A stretch of 64,000 nucleotides of DNA from Niebla homalea (GCA_019925105.1 JAHGAU010000017.1:310001-374000); one strand, 5' to 3'; shown: positions 43,571-55,711, counted from the first letter of the stretch. Program-made: numbers and translations. Notes: generated from the sequence alone by a model not told the origin.

Positions 43571-44760
43571 TCACATATTTCCGACGGGCCTCTCCCATGT
43601 CTGCGTCGGTGGCGGCGAATGCATCTCCGACACCTCTGATGGCCCTGGTGACTGCATCTCTGATGTCCCAGTCCGTGGATCTTTCACACCTCTCTGCCCA
43701 CCATAGTAATCATCCGACGCGCCATGATGTTGCTGCTGGGCTTGGGGCGGGACACCACTAATATATTGTGGCGGGCTCTGCTGATACACCACAGGGCTTT
43801 GCGGCTGGCCATATCCGTTCTGTGCAGTGGGTTCGTGTGGATAGACGGGCTGCTGCGACTGCTGTTGAGGGTACATCTGTGGCTGGGTGGAGTCACCTGG
43901 CTTCATGGGCTGCATAGGGGTAGATTGCATTGGGTGTGGTGACTGATAGGTGGCGGTGGGGGGACCATGTTCGGCAAGTGTAGGCTGGCGCTTGCGCTCT
44001 TTGAGGAGCCAGAGGATGGTGCCGCCGATACAGATGGCGAAGAGGATACTGAATAGGGTGTGAGTAAGCTTTTTTTTTGACCACAATGACGGGTTTATGC
44101 TGGGGGAAGTCCAAGGCGAACGTACCACATGATAGCGTCAAACGCGATCCTGGCATCAATGACGCTCCCAGATCCGCCGCCGGATGAATATCTTGAACTG
44201 CGCTTATCGAGAATCAACGGGCTCTTCCGTGCCGGTGTCATATCTCGCTTGAAATAATAGGAGCAGGTACAGAATTTGTTGTCAAGGGCGACATAGTCCG
44301 GAAGAAGGTTCGAGCAGGCGCTGCACAATTCGTTGCATGTTACAGTTGAGGTGGCTGCTGCAGCGATCCAGATTATGAACAGGAACGCGTCCAGACCGAG
44401 GGAGAGCCAGATGGAGAATGGTATCGTCCGCAGGAAAGGCTTGGGGCCGGCAGCAAAGACGAAGTAGAACAAGAGCAGGAACGATAGGACGCCCTGAACG
44501 GAGAAGTGTTAGACCTAGAGCGGATTTGAAGAGGTATTTATTTCCTAAAATTGATAGGATGGGGAACGCAATGGAAGACGTACAGCTGCAACATTATAGG
44601 CGATCTTTGGAGGGGTATTGCATGAGATGTCATTCATGGCGCTGAGGAGACTAGCTGAGGCTCCCAGTGCAGCGATTGAGATGAGGATGCCCGCAATGCG
44701 GAGGAAGTAGATCCATGGGTAGCATCGTTGGATATTTTTGTCGGTGGTGAAGAGGCCCAT
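43571..44760 (-). CDS. MARVEL-like four-span membrane protein with Gln/Pro-rich tail
   Basis: Exons 44760-44584, 44493-44126 and 44048-43571 join in frame to 340 residues; introns are 90 and 77 nt. Four hydrophobic spans are visible: YFLRIAGILISIAALGASAS, GVLSFLLLFYFVFAAG, SIWLSLGLDAFLFIIWIAAA and, after a Cys-rich loop, ARIAFDAIMWCILFAICIGG. The loop CNELCSACSNLL..FCTCSY probably forms disulfides on the outside. The topology, with both ends in the cytosol, fits MARVEL-type proteins that organise membrane domains. The C-terminal 140 residues are disordered and rich in Gln, Pro and Tyr (QMYPQQQSQQPVYPHEPT). The family call rests on topology and general resemblance, not on a signature. Confidence 0.75.
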
Positions 44761-45370
44761 GATCAAAACGGGGATGTGTAAGTGACAGTGCGCTCAAAGA
44801 TCGGAAGATTTGTAGCTATCACAAAGGTAGAGAAGGAGCTTGATGAGGGGAGGGGAGGAGGAACATTTTTATGTGATTGAATTTGTGGTCGCAGACGAGG
44901 CTGGGCTTCTGGCCCAACTTTGGCCCCATCTTGCATGATGGCGCGTACGCATCAGGAAAAATTTAGGCAGAACAGCCGAGATTAGAGACGCCAATTGCGG
45001 GCGACTGTAGTCTTGCGGCCATGTCAGGCCATTATGGTCAAAATTTCGTGGAACAGAACACGCCTAACACCTCCCGTATCCGCATTGCAGAACGATATGG
45101 AACTTTTTTCAATCCAAAAAAACGTAGATATTATTGCCGAGCCATTGAATAGCCTGGCGGACAACTTGATTGACATTCTTATGATAGGGAAAGGATGAGT
45201 TTGAGTCACATTTGAAGTTTCGAATTAAGGTCCTATCAGCCAAGCCGGCGCACATAAGCTTTAAGCTCGGCTAATGCGGGCTTCTCATTGGCCCTTTCAA
45301 CTTCAGCTCTCGAGTCACCCTCGCCAAAGAAGCAAAACCTTTTCCACCGTAGCTTTTTCAGCCCCAGCCG
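44761..45370. other. Intergenic, shared upstream region of two divergent genes
   Basis: About 610 bp between the MARVEL-like gene and the Trax gene, both starting outward. No gene or named motif seen. Confidence 0.5.
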
Positions 45371-46270
45371 ATGGCAGGAGTGAAGCATGAGAGAGATGAT
45401 CAGGTTGGTGGAAGGGAGTGCATCCTTGCCATGTTCACAGACTACCGAACCGAGCTGGACGAGCATCACGATAGGCGCGAGAGGATTGTGAAGGCTTCGA
45501 GAGATGTCACTGCATTGAGCAAGAAGATGTGAGCGGTGTTGACCTCGCAAAGCATGCAAGTCTGTATATGGGGGAAGTGCTCATGAATCCTTAGTATCTT
45601 CACTCTCCAAAGGTAAATGATCGCTCCCATCGCTTGCACGAGCCTCAAAGTACTGAACGGCGATCATAGGGTCCGTGACATCCCACCCCACCCCCTTGCC
45701 CCACCCTTCGTAAAGGAAAACGATCCCCGCCTCTCCCAAATCATGGACCTCCTCCTCTCCGTTGCTCCTGACCTTCAAGGCCCGAACGCATGGCGGTATC
45801 AACGTCAGATCTCCCCAGGGCTACAGGAGTACATCGAAGCTATCTCCTTCTCCCACTACCTGACCACTCAAACACTCATCACATACTCAGAAGCCCAAGC
45901 GTCGATCCCGGGTGGAATACTTCTCCCGGAAGAGGATTACCTACTCGGTCTGTTCGACCTGACTGGGGAAATGATGCGTTTCGCCATCAACACAATCGCG
46001 ATAGGAGATCGAAGTCAGGCAAGCGGGCATGAAGAGCGGAAGAGGGATGTACTATCCGATTTGCGGGAGATTAGAGTGGGGTTTGAGGGCTTGGATGTCA
46101 GTAAGAGTGGCTTTTTGAAGGGGCAAGTAGATAGTAAGATGGGCGTAATGCAGGTCAGTGTGCAGAAGGTGGAGAGTGCGGTGTATGGGATGATCATTCG
46201 GGGCAGGGAGAGGCCGGCGGGATGGGTGCCAGATACGACGGAGAGGGTGGTGGAGGTGGAGAGTCATTGA
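45371..46270 (+). CDS. Translin-associated factor X (Trax) homologue
   Basis: Exons 45371-45528, 45595-45612 and 45670-46270 join to 258 residues. Exon 1 gives FTDYRTELDEHHDRRERIVK and ASRDVTALSKK; the second exon is only 18 nt and completes IIFTLQR; exon 3 continues VRDIPPHPLAPPF. The combined SKKIIFTLQRVRDIP is typical of Trax. Further translin-family text is PGLQEYIEAISFSHYL, EEDYLLGLFDLTGEMMRFAI and SVQKVESAVYGMIIRGRERP. Trax pairs with translin in the C3PO complex, an RNase that removes passenger strands or tRNA fragments in known fungi and animals. Translin itself is not in the window. Acidic residues in YIEAISF and FDLTGEMMRF would be the catalytic candidates (inference). Confidence 0.92.
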
Positions 46271-46386
46271 TCAACAAGGAAATGACTTTGAGTCAATTCA
46301 TGCAAGCGTGATTGCTATCCCTTTTTCTGGACCAAGTCGCACCCCACCCAGCCATCAAAGCATGGTCATTTGCGAACCGACAAAAT

Positions 46387-46939
46387 TTACTCGACCAGCG
46401 GGTTCTCATCCTCCTTCAATATTCCCTCCTTGACCAGCTCTTCCGGTTTTGGCCGCTGCTGGATCTTTTGCTCCAAGCTGTCCGCTCGCATGTGCTTCTC
46501 CAGCTCTTTCTGCTGCCCCTGAAGTGAAGGCGCAGCTGTGCTGTTGGGTAGGATGTTGCCTGTGCCCGATGTCCAACTCAGCATGCCTACCATCAAAGTG
46601 ACGAGCTCCTTGGGGCACTCAACGCACGTTCAATCAATTCCTCTTTGTCTGGGCGCTTCTCCAGGCCTTTCCTCAAGCTGTCATTGATCTGGTTGCGCTC
46701 GAGTTCTTGTTGCTTAGCTTGGAGGCCACTGCAATTCACGCGTATTAGCCTGATATTGCAAGTGTAGTATAGCGAGTATCTACGTACGGCGCAGCATTCG
46801 TATCCTTCAAGATGTTCTTGTCTTTAAGATCCTGCACGTCAGGACGCATCTGCAAGTGTTTTTCCAGCGACTGTTGGCGCTCGATGGGGGAGATGGGAGT
46901 GTCATCGATGTTCGCGCTTGGAGCGGTAGCTTCTGCCAT
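46387..46939 (-). CDS. RPEL-repeat protein, 141 residues
   Basis: Exons 46939-46788, 46728-46628 and 46559-46387 close in frame; introns are 59 and 68 nt. Three repeats follow the RPEL pattern, each with L..R P...L...NIL or GIL: LEKHLQMRPDVQDLKDKNIL, LRKGLEKRPDKEELIERNIL and LEQKIQQRPKPEELVKEGIL. In animals RPEL motifs bind G-actin (MRTF, Phactr); here actin binding is an inference. Each repeat is followed by a similar linker (NAAP, STAAP). The second intron falls inside the second repeat. It converges on the Trax gene with about 115 bp between stops. Confidence 0.9.
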
Positions 46940-48050
46940 ATCTGCGTGATGTATGCCTAATTTTGGTTACCTGAAAGGCGGTTCGACGGTGTTGGCGAAT
47001 ATGCAAAACGTTGGATGCATGTGGGAGACCGGTAAAGCGTCCTGTGGGGGTGCTCTTGGCAGGGTCCTTCTAGGCAGACCATGCCGGGACTAAGGCGGCA
47101 AAACGCCTGGGGAGCAGCGGGCCGAGTGGATCAAGAGATGTCTCAGTCACTCACTACAGTCTAGTCATTCTTGCCACATACCGTTGACGGGCAAATCCTC
47201 CGTCGCGGTATCAATGGAAAGCCATTTCAGCGTCGTAACGCCGGGCTGAGCCCGACTTGGGCTTAACAGGGGATTCCGATGTACCAGCAAGTCTACTAAT
47301 TCTTTATCGTGTTTTCAAGCCTTGAATAACGATGGCTCATTACGGCTTATACCAGCCTGTATACTGCGCCTTGATATCTAAATGCGAAACGGTCTGGGTC
47401 GAAGGATTGATATCACTGATGGCATTCACACCAATCATTCATCAATCTGCAACGACAAGGGAAGAAAAGTGCGACGAGGATTACAGCCTAGTCACGCCCA
47501 AGTTGGCAAGCGCCTTCTACTTTAGGTCATGACTATCTATGATAGGACTCTAACATCCTATCGTATGCCAAGCTTAGACATCTCTTTACTAGATCAGATC
47601 GTCTTCTCGATCTAAGTACAGATTCGGCCCTCATTCGACCTTGTGCTGACGGCCAATAAGCTGATGCTGTGACTTACGCGCCGTGTAACGTGCTCGCTGG
47701 AGTTATTTCTTCACACACGTAACGCCACAATTTTGCTCCGCCGCCCTCCTGAAGCTCAAATTTGGATTTCTCATAGCGTATCACCATGGCCGCCCCCCAA
47801 ATTGTATCGCTTGGTCTTGTGCTCGCCTGCAATAGAGGTTTCTGCAGGTCTCTCTCTTTGGGGTACCAGCCTCAGAAGCTGTCAAGGCAGAGATATTGGG
47901 GGGTTGGGAATACAGCGCCTCATTGGAGGAACGTGGCGCTTGAAGGCCATCCAAGCGCTGATTAGTATAAGTATTGCACTTCCCATATGTTGAGATGATA
48001 AGCTTCGAATAGCAAGACCACAAGGGGCCATCCTTTCTAAAACGTATCCC
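46940..48050. other. Intergenic region of 1.1 kb
   Basis: Upstream of both the RPEL gene and the DUF3176 gene, which diverge. No gene, repeat or RNA recognised. Confidence 0.5.
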
Positions 48051-49991
48051 ATGCCTTCTTCTTTTTCTTCTCCTCTCCTTTCTAAGACTGTTATGACCTC
48101 GCTGGCCGATTCTGGTCTGGGGCTCGTTAATCCATTACACACGAAGGGCACACGGCTTTTTAGAAAGAATCTATCGCGGAAAGAGCGTGGTTTAACAACT
48201 GAGAAGCACCCAAGCTCGATCGAAAGATACAGATCAAGTTTCTGGAGGTTCATCCAAACCTTCTTTCAATGGTGGTGGACGGAGCTCGTGGCCTCGCTGC
48301 TATCTGCTGGGAGCTTCATTGCCATCGCCTTCCTGCTTCTTCAGTCCCGTGGCTCCCCACCTAATAATGATTACCTCTTCCCTTCCCTCACACTTAACGG
48401 TCTCGTCGCTCTACTAGCTACGGTGGCTCGAGCTGCTCTGATGGTACCTGTGGCGTCCGCTCTAAGTCAAGAAATCTGGCTTGCGTACTCGGAGAAAAGG
48501 TGCCAATTACGATACTTCATGTCTGCAGATGCGGCTTCACGCGGGGCAACGGGAAGCGCTCTATTCCTCCTCCGTCCTAGAAGGAGTTGGATAGCTTGCA
48601 CAGCGGCCTTTGTGACCATCGTGTCGTTGTCATTCAGCGCTTTCGTTCAACAAACGATTGAGCTGCAAAGGTTTCCCGTTACCCGTCAAGACCAGAAGCC
48701 TGGAAACGTTGCACACATCTCTATTCTGGACCACAGCAACCTAACTGTTGCGTACTCATGCAGGTGTCCCCATGGCTAACGTCAATGCTGAAACTGACAG
48801 TCACTAGACGTCACGATCCCACTCGCTATGAAAGCCGGCTTTTACGATGGTCTATTGAGTGAGGAAGATAAGCAACCTGAAGCTTTATGCCCAACTGCCA
48901 ATTGCACTTGGCCAATCACTCCCTCGCTAGCCGTGTGTGGCGCATGTTCGGACACCACTCCATCCGATTTTGTATGCGTTGAAGGTGGTGGTTGCACCTA
49001 CACAATGCCATCCGGTACAAAGGCACAAATAGACAATTATCCACAATTGGCCGAGGGTTCTACCGTCATTCAAGTCATGCAAGGCCAGGGGTACCTATAC
49101 AGGAAGAATGATACTAACACGGCATACCTTACAAATTTCGATGTCGTAGGTGGACCACTCGCTGGACACGCTACTATGATTGCGGCTGAGTGCGCACTTT
49201 GGATGTGTGTCACTGCCTGGGCAACCATCACATTCAACGGGAGACAAAGTCAAGTCACAATTGACGAGTACTCGCACATTTCCGACGCAGTCTTCGAACC
49301 ATCCTTCGGCGGCAATGGATCACGCTATGGCTTTTCCGAGCTACCCAGCAACATGAACACCTTGCAGGGCGGCAACTTCACATATGCGCTCGAAGATTAC
49401 TCTGCACTGCAAGACTTCCTCAATCCACTGCTGAATGGCAGTGCTCGATTATTTGAAGCCAGCCCGCAATATAGCAACGATATGATGCAGGCTATACTCC
49501 AAGCATCTTCGGCCGTCAATGCAACTGCAGGCCTAGATGCATGGATCAAAAATGCAGCCACAAGTATGACAAACGCGATGCGCACCGATCATCCAGAGCA
49601 CAACGACTTATATGATGGTGATGGCTACCAATTAGGCTACGAGATCGACTGGAGATGGATCCTCTTACCAGCCATTCTTGTGGCTCTGTCACCCATACTT
49701 TTGATTGCTACCATTGTGAAAACCACAAGAAGCCCCGTCCCTCCATGGAAAAGCAGTCCGCTCGCAATGCTTTTCACTCATCCTGATCAAGACTTGAGGG
49801 ACACGGTAGCAGGCCACATGAACAGCTACGGTGGCATTGAGGACCGAGTTGGGAAGACCAATGCGACTTTGGAGACAAATGCGGCTGGTGGCTGGCTCCT
49901 AGCCAAATACGTGGATGAGTTTCAAGAGGGCACCGAACGACCGTCCCGAAGCGAAGCGGTTTCGTACAGGAGATTTGATCCAGCAACGTAA
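48051..49991 (+). CDS. DUF3176 family membrane glycoprotein
   Basis: Exons 48051-48746 and 48801-49991 give 628 residues. The N-terminal third has three spans: WTELVASLLSAGSFIAIAFL, LNGLVALLATVARAALMVPV and SWIACTAAFVTIVSLSFSAF. It contains the family region QEIWLAYSEKRCQLRYFMSA. A large outside domain carries paired cysteines (CPTANCTWPITPSLAVCGAC) and many N-glycosylation sequons, followed by a last span WILLPAILVALSPILLIATI and a cytosolic tail GGIEDRVGKTNATLE. This layout is that of fungal DUF3176 proteins; the function is unknown. The intron (54 nt) uses donor GTTGCG and acceptor CTGACAG, the choice that keeps frame and gives NLT-SLDVTIPLAMKAGFYDG; the donor is unusual. An in-frame Met at 48093 is an alternative start. 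Confidence 0.85.
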
Positions 49992-50897
49992 TGACACTTA
50001 GCAAAGACTTTGGAGAAAGCTCCGGAACACATGGCGTCGAGTGCGGATTGACAATCCTTACGGCAATGTAGAGTAATGGCAATTCACGAGAATCGGGATC
50101 TATACCTTTGTGACGACGTTTTTCACTCTATATGAAAGCTTGAATGCCGATAAAGGTTGAGTTGCTGATCAAAATTCGCGAATCAAATGACCAAGAACAT
50201 GTCCAGTCCAATTTCAAACGCAACGTAAAGTAAAAACCTACCCAGCCCCAAGTGAAACGTATTGACCCACCTCCGGGCTTTGCGTGGCCGTGGTCTTACA
50301 ACACAGGGGCAATTCGGTGGCTAAAATGAGCCCCCAATCCAACGACAGAGGACGGAGATTGTCTGAATCCGGAATGGTCAGAATTTGAAGGGCACATTTA
50401 CCGGTGAAGGCAGAAGAACAGGTGTAAAAGTCTATTTTTGCCAGCACTCATGACCCATGGATAGAGGATGCATTTTCCTCACACAATGAATCAGCCATAG
50501 ATGATATCCAGGTGGGACTCGTCACCATGAGGTGGCTTCAGAAATACACATAACAGGTGGAACTCGTCAACATCGTGAGGTGGCTTCAGAAATACACACA
50601 ACGTCGCAGCAAGATACTTCAGAACCATTTCTCTCTCTCAAGGTAATCACGAGGGTTGAACAATTCCATGTTGGAGCGTCTCTGCTAGCTCTCTCTTTGG
50701 CCCTGATCGCCTTGAAGAATGTCCTTGTCTTTTGCCAGCTCGGATGAAAAAGCACTGGCTAGGGCACCATATGCCTCATTCAGAGACGCGTTGCATTACA
50801 TTGGCTGTACAGGATTTAATTGTTGCATGTTTAGCCCCATACTCGCTGTTCTCTCCCGATTGCTCCTATCATCAATGTTGCTTTTGCACAAGAAAGC
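49992..50897. other. Intergenic; holds a short tandem duplication
   Basis: About 900 bp downstream of the DUF3176 gene and of the decayed NLR gene. Apart from the tandem duplication at 50510-50602 I see nothing structured. Confidence 0.5.
50510..50602 (+). repeat. Two-copy tandem repeat, units of 45 and 48 bp
   Basis: Unit 1 (50510-50554) and unit 2 (50555-50602) share AGGTGG-ACTCGTCA, GAGGTGGCTTCAGAAATACA and CA-AAC in the same order. The second has three extra bases (CATCGT versus CAT). Confidence 0.85.
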
Positions 50898-53800
50898 TCA
50901 CGTAGCTCTGCCTCCAACAAAATAGCTAAGCGAAGCTTTTGTGGACCGGTAAGTCCTGGATAGTATGTCGGGTGGTAGACGGCTTTCTCGAGACGAGCGA
51001 AGGAGTACTATCAGCGCGGTAGCTTCTTCAGGCTTGAGGCCCCTGTCGAAAACATCGTCCAGGGTGAGGATTTCGCGACCTTTATATTCCTCTGATTTGG
51101 ACGCTAAGATCCTTCCCTTTTCTTCACCAGAGACCCAAGACACGTCTGGAGAGGCGCCATTTGCAAGGATAAGGCGTAGTACTTCTATCTCTTTTGATCT
51201 CGTGTAATTCATTCTGTTTTAGCTGTTGCCAAATCGTTGGTAATGCCTTCAAGTCCCTTCTCCTTGGAATCACATGCTGGAAATCAACATGTCGAGTGCC
51301 ATTAACGATACCTCCATCAAGCTTCAATAGAGAGCTAGTAAGATCAGTCTCTTTGAAAAGCACTTGTTCGAGTATATTAGATCCAAGGAGTATACAGCCC
51401 CAGGCCAACTAAAATTTGCGAATTTGGAGCATTAGGATCAGCACTCTTAAAGATCAAAGGAGCTATGGTATCTGGATCTGGATAGTAACAGTAGGGCATG
51501 AATTCAGGATACGGGAACCATGCTGGGATGGTCATTTCCAGGGTCTTTTCGCAAAGCGCAACCTGGAGAAGTGGCCAAGCACCAGCCCTTGGTTGCAACA
51601 CCGGTTGTGCAGGTATCCTTTCCATCCAGAATTCCTTCATACTGAGGTTCGTTGCGACGAGCAGGATGTTGGGCCCGGGCAGAATCTCACCTGCAAATAC
51701 AACAGGAGGCTGATACCAGCCTGCCCATTCTTGGTCATGCTGCAAAGTAAAACCATGGGAGCGGTCGTGCTCAAACACCTCTTTGAGTATTTCGTCAAAC
51801 CCATCAAACAGTTCGGAGGGTCGTTCATATCCCCAATTATGGCACCTACTGAAGTTATCTGTGAACAAGCAACATATCCTAAAGAGTTCTAGAAGGAAAT
51901 ATTTGATCTGTCATTGAAGGCCCAGATCAAAGCAATTTATGAATTGGAGGTCGGCGAGGAAACGCCGTGAGGCTGCCTCTTGTAATTGTAGATCATTCTC
52001 AAGAAAGGCTGAAGCTGCTCCTTGAATGCGCATTTTTCCACATAGTCCTTAGCCGTCCTGTGCAAACATTGAATTGGACAATTGAAGGATGGACCAAGAA
52101 GAGGGTTTGGACCGACCTCCAGAAGATCCTTGCATCGGCTATTGAGCCTTGTTCTCGCAAAAGCGTACATGCCGCGTGTTTGAGATTCCGACATCTGGTT
52201 GGTGTCTTTCAATAAGTTGTCATTGTTTTCAAGCGCAAGCCATGTGGCGACTAATGTCATCGGGCGCAACCACGTCTGCAAATAATTAGAATTCTTGTCA
52301 ATCTACAATGAGGCATGATTGATTTAGCACAGGTGTAGACGCAATTCAAACGGTCTTAAACCTTGGTCTTTGAGATAGGGCCTTGGGGCACGAGAGCTTA
52401 CCCCAGACACCAATTGAAAGAGAAGCGTTGCTTGCTCTAGGTATTCATTTGACATTATGTTCAAGATTTGCGCATAGAAAGGTTCAAGGTCTGCTGGAAA
52501 CCCATTCAGTCTGTCTCTAAGATCTCTGACGTTGTCTCCGTTATCAATGCCATCCAGTAACGATGTCACGACTAACGAGACCCAGAGAAAGACGCCCTGG
52601 GCTTTCCGAACGATTTCTCTTGCAAGCGCAAAGCAAAGTATGTTCTCCCCGGCTCCGATCCTCAAGAAATCTTCGTTATTTATGAGCTTGTTACCAACGT
52701 ATCTTTCTTTGTCGGGTGCTGTAAATTGCTAAAGAAGCAGGCTAGGTTTTCCTTTAAAAGCCTTCTCAAATCATGTATCAGGCCGGCTAGACACGCAGAT
52801 CTTGACGTGAGGCTTCCTGGAGGCATCCTTAAGCATAGTCAAGAGCTCGGTGAGCTCAGATGAGGACCCATAGTATTGGTCCAGTCCATCAATGATTAAG
52901 AATATTTTGGCCTTGCAAGCAGAGACTTCGATCAGGCTGCAAAACGCTTGGCGCCGCTCTGACTTCAATGGAAATTTGGGGGATCTACTGGGGAGCCTTT
53001 CCCTAAACCAGGAAGTGGGAGCAACCTTCTTAATGAGCTCGGGACAAGCGGAGAGTATTTGGAAGAGCATTGACGTCAGAAGGCCCTCCCATGATTTCTG
53101 TATGGAGCTACCCGAATTCCAAAAGTAATGGGTTCCGATGATCAAGGGTTGAGCGCTGGCCCACTGTTCAAGAAAACGCTTGGTCCTCTTGTCAGCGTTC
53201 CAAAACTTCATTAAGGTCGACTTGCCACAACCAGGTTTGCCAGCTACCCAATATAGATGGTCGATCTCATTTTTGGTAGAGAGCCATTTAGCGAAATTTG
53301 ACCATGGCCTGGACCGTCCGAAAGTGTCCGCGTGAGCTTTATTTATTTTTTCATGTCGATGATGGATTTCAAGGAACTGAAGTACACCACATATTTGCTC
53401 GTAGGCCGTGTGCTCTTCGATTGCAAATGAAGGCAGCATTTCCAACCCCAGTCTACAATTGTTTGTGTCTTCGCATTTCCATTCATCAATTATGCTGGGC
53501 CTCTCATCGGCTGGGACTTTGTTCAGTCTGAGACAGAGCTCCGTGATTTGGGGTTGCGAAGCTTTCGAGGACTGAGCAAAGGCACCGAGCATCTTGCGCT
53601 TCAAGAAGTCGAGGCTTTCGTGTAAATCCTCATGCATATTTTTGATCCCCACTGTCTGCCGATGGCTGGCTGTTGATCAGTCTGATATTTCTCTAACGGC
53701 TACTCATGGCTGACTTAATTGTGTAAAAGCAAGAGATATGGCATTTGATCTTCTTTCGAGTGATGCAATTTGCGATGCAGCCGCTCGAGTGGCTCTTTGG

Positions 53801-54131
53801 AGAGGTTTAGTCTAATTGTTTTTTCAAACCGTAGACTCTGCAAGTGATTTCTGAGCTGTGATGCGGCCTTTTGACATCGTTGAGACGCTTCGTAAAGAAA
53901 CGTCTCTTCTTCGTTCAGATGGAGCTTACGCGAAAGCCCAAGGAGTGACTCTTTCAACTATGATGATAGGCGTTCGAGCTCATCGGCACTATTCCTCCAG
54001 CTCGAGCTTTCCCTTACATAGCCATCTGCGGATGTGTAAATTTCACAAGCCCCAGAGATAACATTTAAAGCGGATTGCGCGAGTTGGATACTCGCTGCCA
54101 CCGCGCCCACAACTGCAAATGCTTCTGCCAT
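50898..54131 (-). pseudogene. Decayed STAND/NACHT (NLR-like) gene
   Basis: The gene starts at the ATG whose complement is 54129-54131. The N-terminal part (AFAVVGAVAASIQLAQSALN) resembles fungal STAND N-terminal domains and runs into an in-frame TAG at 53958-53960, after which the same frame continues (LKESLLGLSRKLHLNEEETF, CQKAASQLRNHLQSL). The NACHT core has a Walker A VAGKPGCGKSTLMKFW and Walker B KIFLIIDGLDQYYG, then ICVSSRPDT. There TGA (52771-52773) and, 13 codons on, TAG (52729-52731) interrupt a frame that goes on as QFTAPDKERYVGNKLINNED. The C-terminal part survives in pieces in several frames (CLHRTAKDYVEKCAFKEQ; EVLRLILANGASPDVSW, ankyrin-like). Such proteins act in non-self recognition in fungi; this copy looks inactive. 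Confidence 0.8.
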
Positions 54132-55038
54132 ATTGTGCAATAAGATGGCGTGCGTCAAATTCTCTACATCAACAAGAGTCGAGCAGAACGAAGGGGGGTA
54201 TATGAACTGAACGAAGATTTCGGAGACCAGGAACCTATAATAAGGCGTTTTCAGCCAGGTGCGTGGCCATGGAACGGACACGCAAGAGCCGCAAAGAGAG
54301 CCAGTCATTCCGGTAGCACTGTCGGTTTTCGAGGACGAGAAAGACCTGCAGTATAGCCCGAGAAGAACGCCTTATGACTGTCATGGTCGGTGACATCTCA
54401 ATGTAGCCGAGAATTTAAGGCAAACGGTCCGGATCCGTGAGCGTGCATTTGCTTTTCGTGGATCAGCTGCTCCAATATCGAGTCCTCCAATCGTCACTCG
54501 CCACGCAGCAAATCTGAAAGCGAAATATTTGGCGCTAAGCCAGGTAATGCGCCAAGTAGCCCACGGTCTCCATGGGTTCTCACAATTGGACCTGGCTTGG
54601 TTTCGAGGCTGGACAGGTTGCTCTTTAGGACCCTAACAAACAGCCAATGAAGTAGAAAGTTCAGGTCTGTACGCCAATCATGATCGAAAATAACTCGACA
54701 GCCAAATTCGGATTGGGACGAAGTTACTAATGGAGCCAATTGGACTCAAGCTTCTCCAGCTCATGAAGGGTGAAATATTTCGATTTCAGACACATACTTT
54801 CTGCAGTCCTTTTTGACTTCGGTCTGACTCGGAGGCAGATGGAGAATCGAAGTGTCGAAATTCACCCAATCGAGATTGTGAGGCTCTCGCGCCATGACAC
54901 TTGCACCAAATTTGGTTTACTCGAGCAAGGTTGCAACTCGAGTAACCGTCATTGCGGGTTCATTGGCCAAGCATGCGATCAATGTTTGCGAAATGAATCT
55001 ATCGCTGCTGTACGGTTCCAAGTACTTGTTTTTGGAGG
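54132..55038. other. Intergenic region of 0.9 kb
   Basis: Lies upstream of the decayed NLR gene and downstream of the small mitochondrial gene. Short ORFs only; no family resemblance. Confidence 0.5.
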
Positions 55039-55521
55039 TCAATCTTCTTTAGCACGCTCATTCATAGCCTCAACAGCCATTTCCAGTTCCCTCATTCTCC
55101 CGCCGATCCTGCGCTGAATCTCTTCTCCGCCTTCTCCTTGTATAGCGACCTCGTACGCGGTTTTGAGCTTGACAAGCTCCTCCGCGGCAGCAGCTCGGTC
55201 GTCGGCAGCGTACACAGTCTTCTTATCCGTCTCCTCAGAGGCGATCTCGAATTCATCTTTTGCCGTCGCATAGCTTGAATACGGTGAGCATAGCTTCCCT
55301 GCAGTAAATTACTATAGAACATACAGCTCTTGTATTTCCTCTATTTTCTCATCTGCAGTCGATTTAGAGGCGAAAGTCGGGCTACTGCTGAAAATTCTCA
55401 TTGGTGGAGCAGTACGAAATGACTCAAATGAGTAACAGGAACATGCAGCCAGAGGCCGAGGGACTCTTCTACATGATCCAAATGAGGATCGTAGACCATT
55501 CGTTATTACTCTTAAGATCAT
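55039..55521 (-). CDS. Small predicted mitochondrial protein, two exons
   Basis: Exons 55521-55325 and 55273-55039 (intron 51 nt, donor GTATGT, acceptor TTCAAG) give 143 residues. The first 40 residues are basic and Ser-rich (MILRVITNGLRSSFGSCRRV), as in a mitochondrial presequence. The rest is a charged helix: ADEKIEEIQELYATAKDEFE, EETDKKTVYAADDRAAAEEL and GEEIQRRIGGRMRELEMAVE. It resembles small conserved fungal mitochondrial proteins whose function I do not know. The junction ELY-ATAKDEFE restores a smooth helix. It starts about 190 bp from the divergent cytochrome b5-domain gene. Confidence 0.75.
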
Positions 55522-55711
55522 CTTCGTGTCTGAAAATATAGAGAACAGTGATTGACGTTGGTTGAGGATCCCTCGACGACGTCATCTGGAGAAAATTTGC
55601 CCCACTGCTACCCGGCTCTCACGATCATTGTCAGACCGCTCGTTCTATTCCATGACCCTTCTATGGCATGACAGAAAATTCTGAGGGACGAATGGAGGTG
55701 CAAAGACGGTG

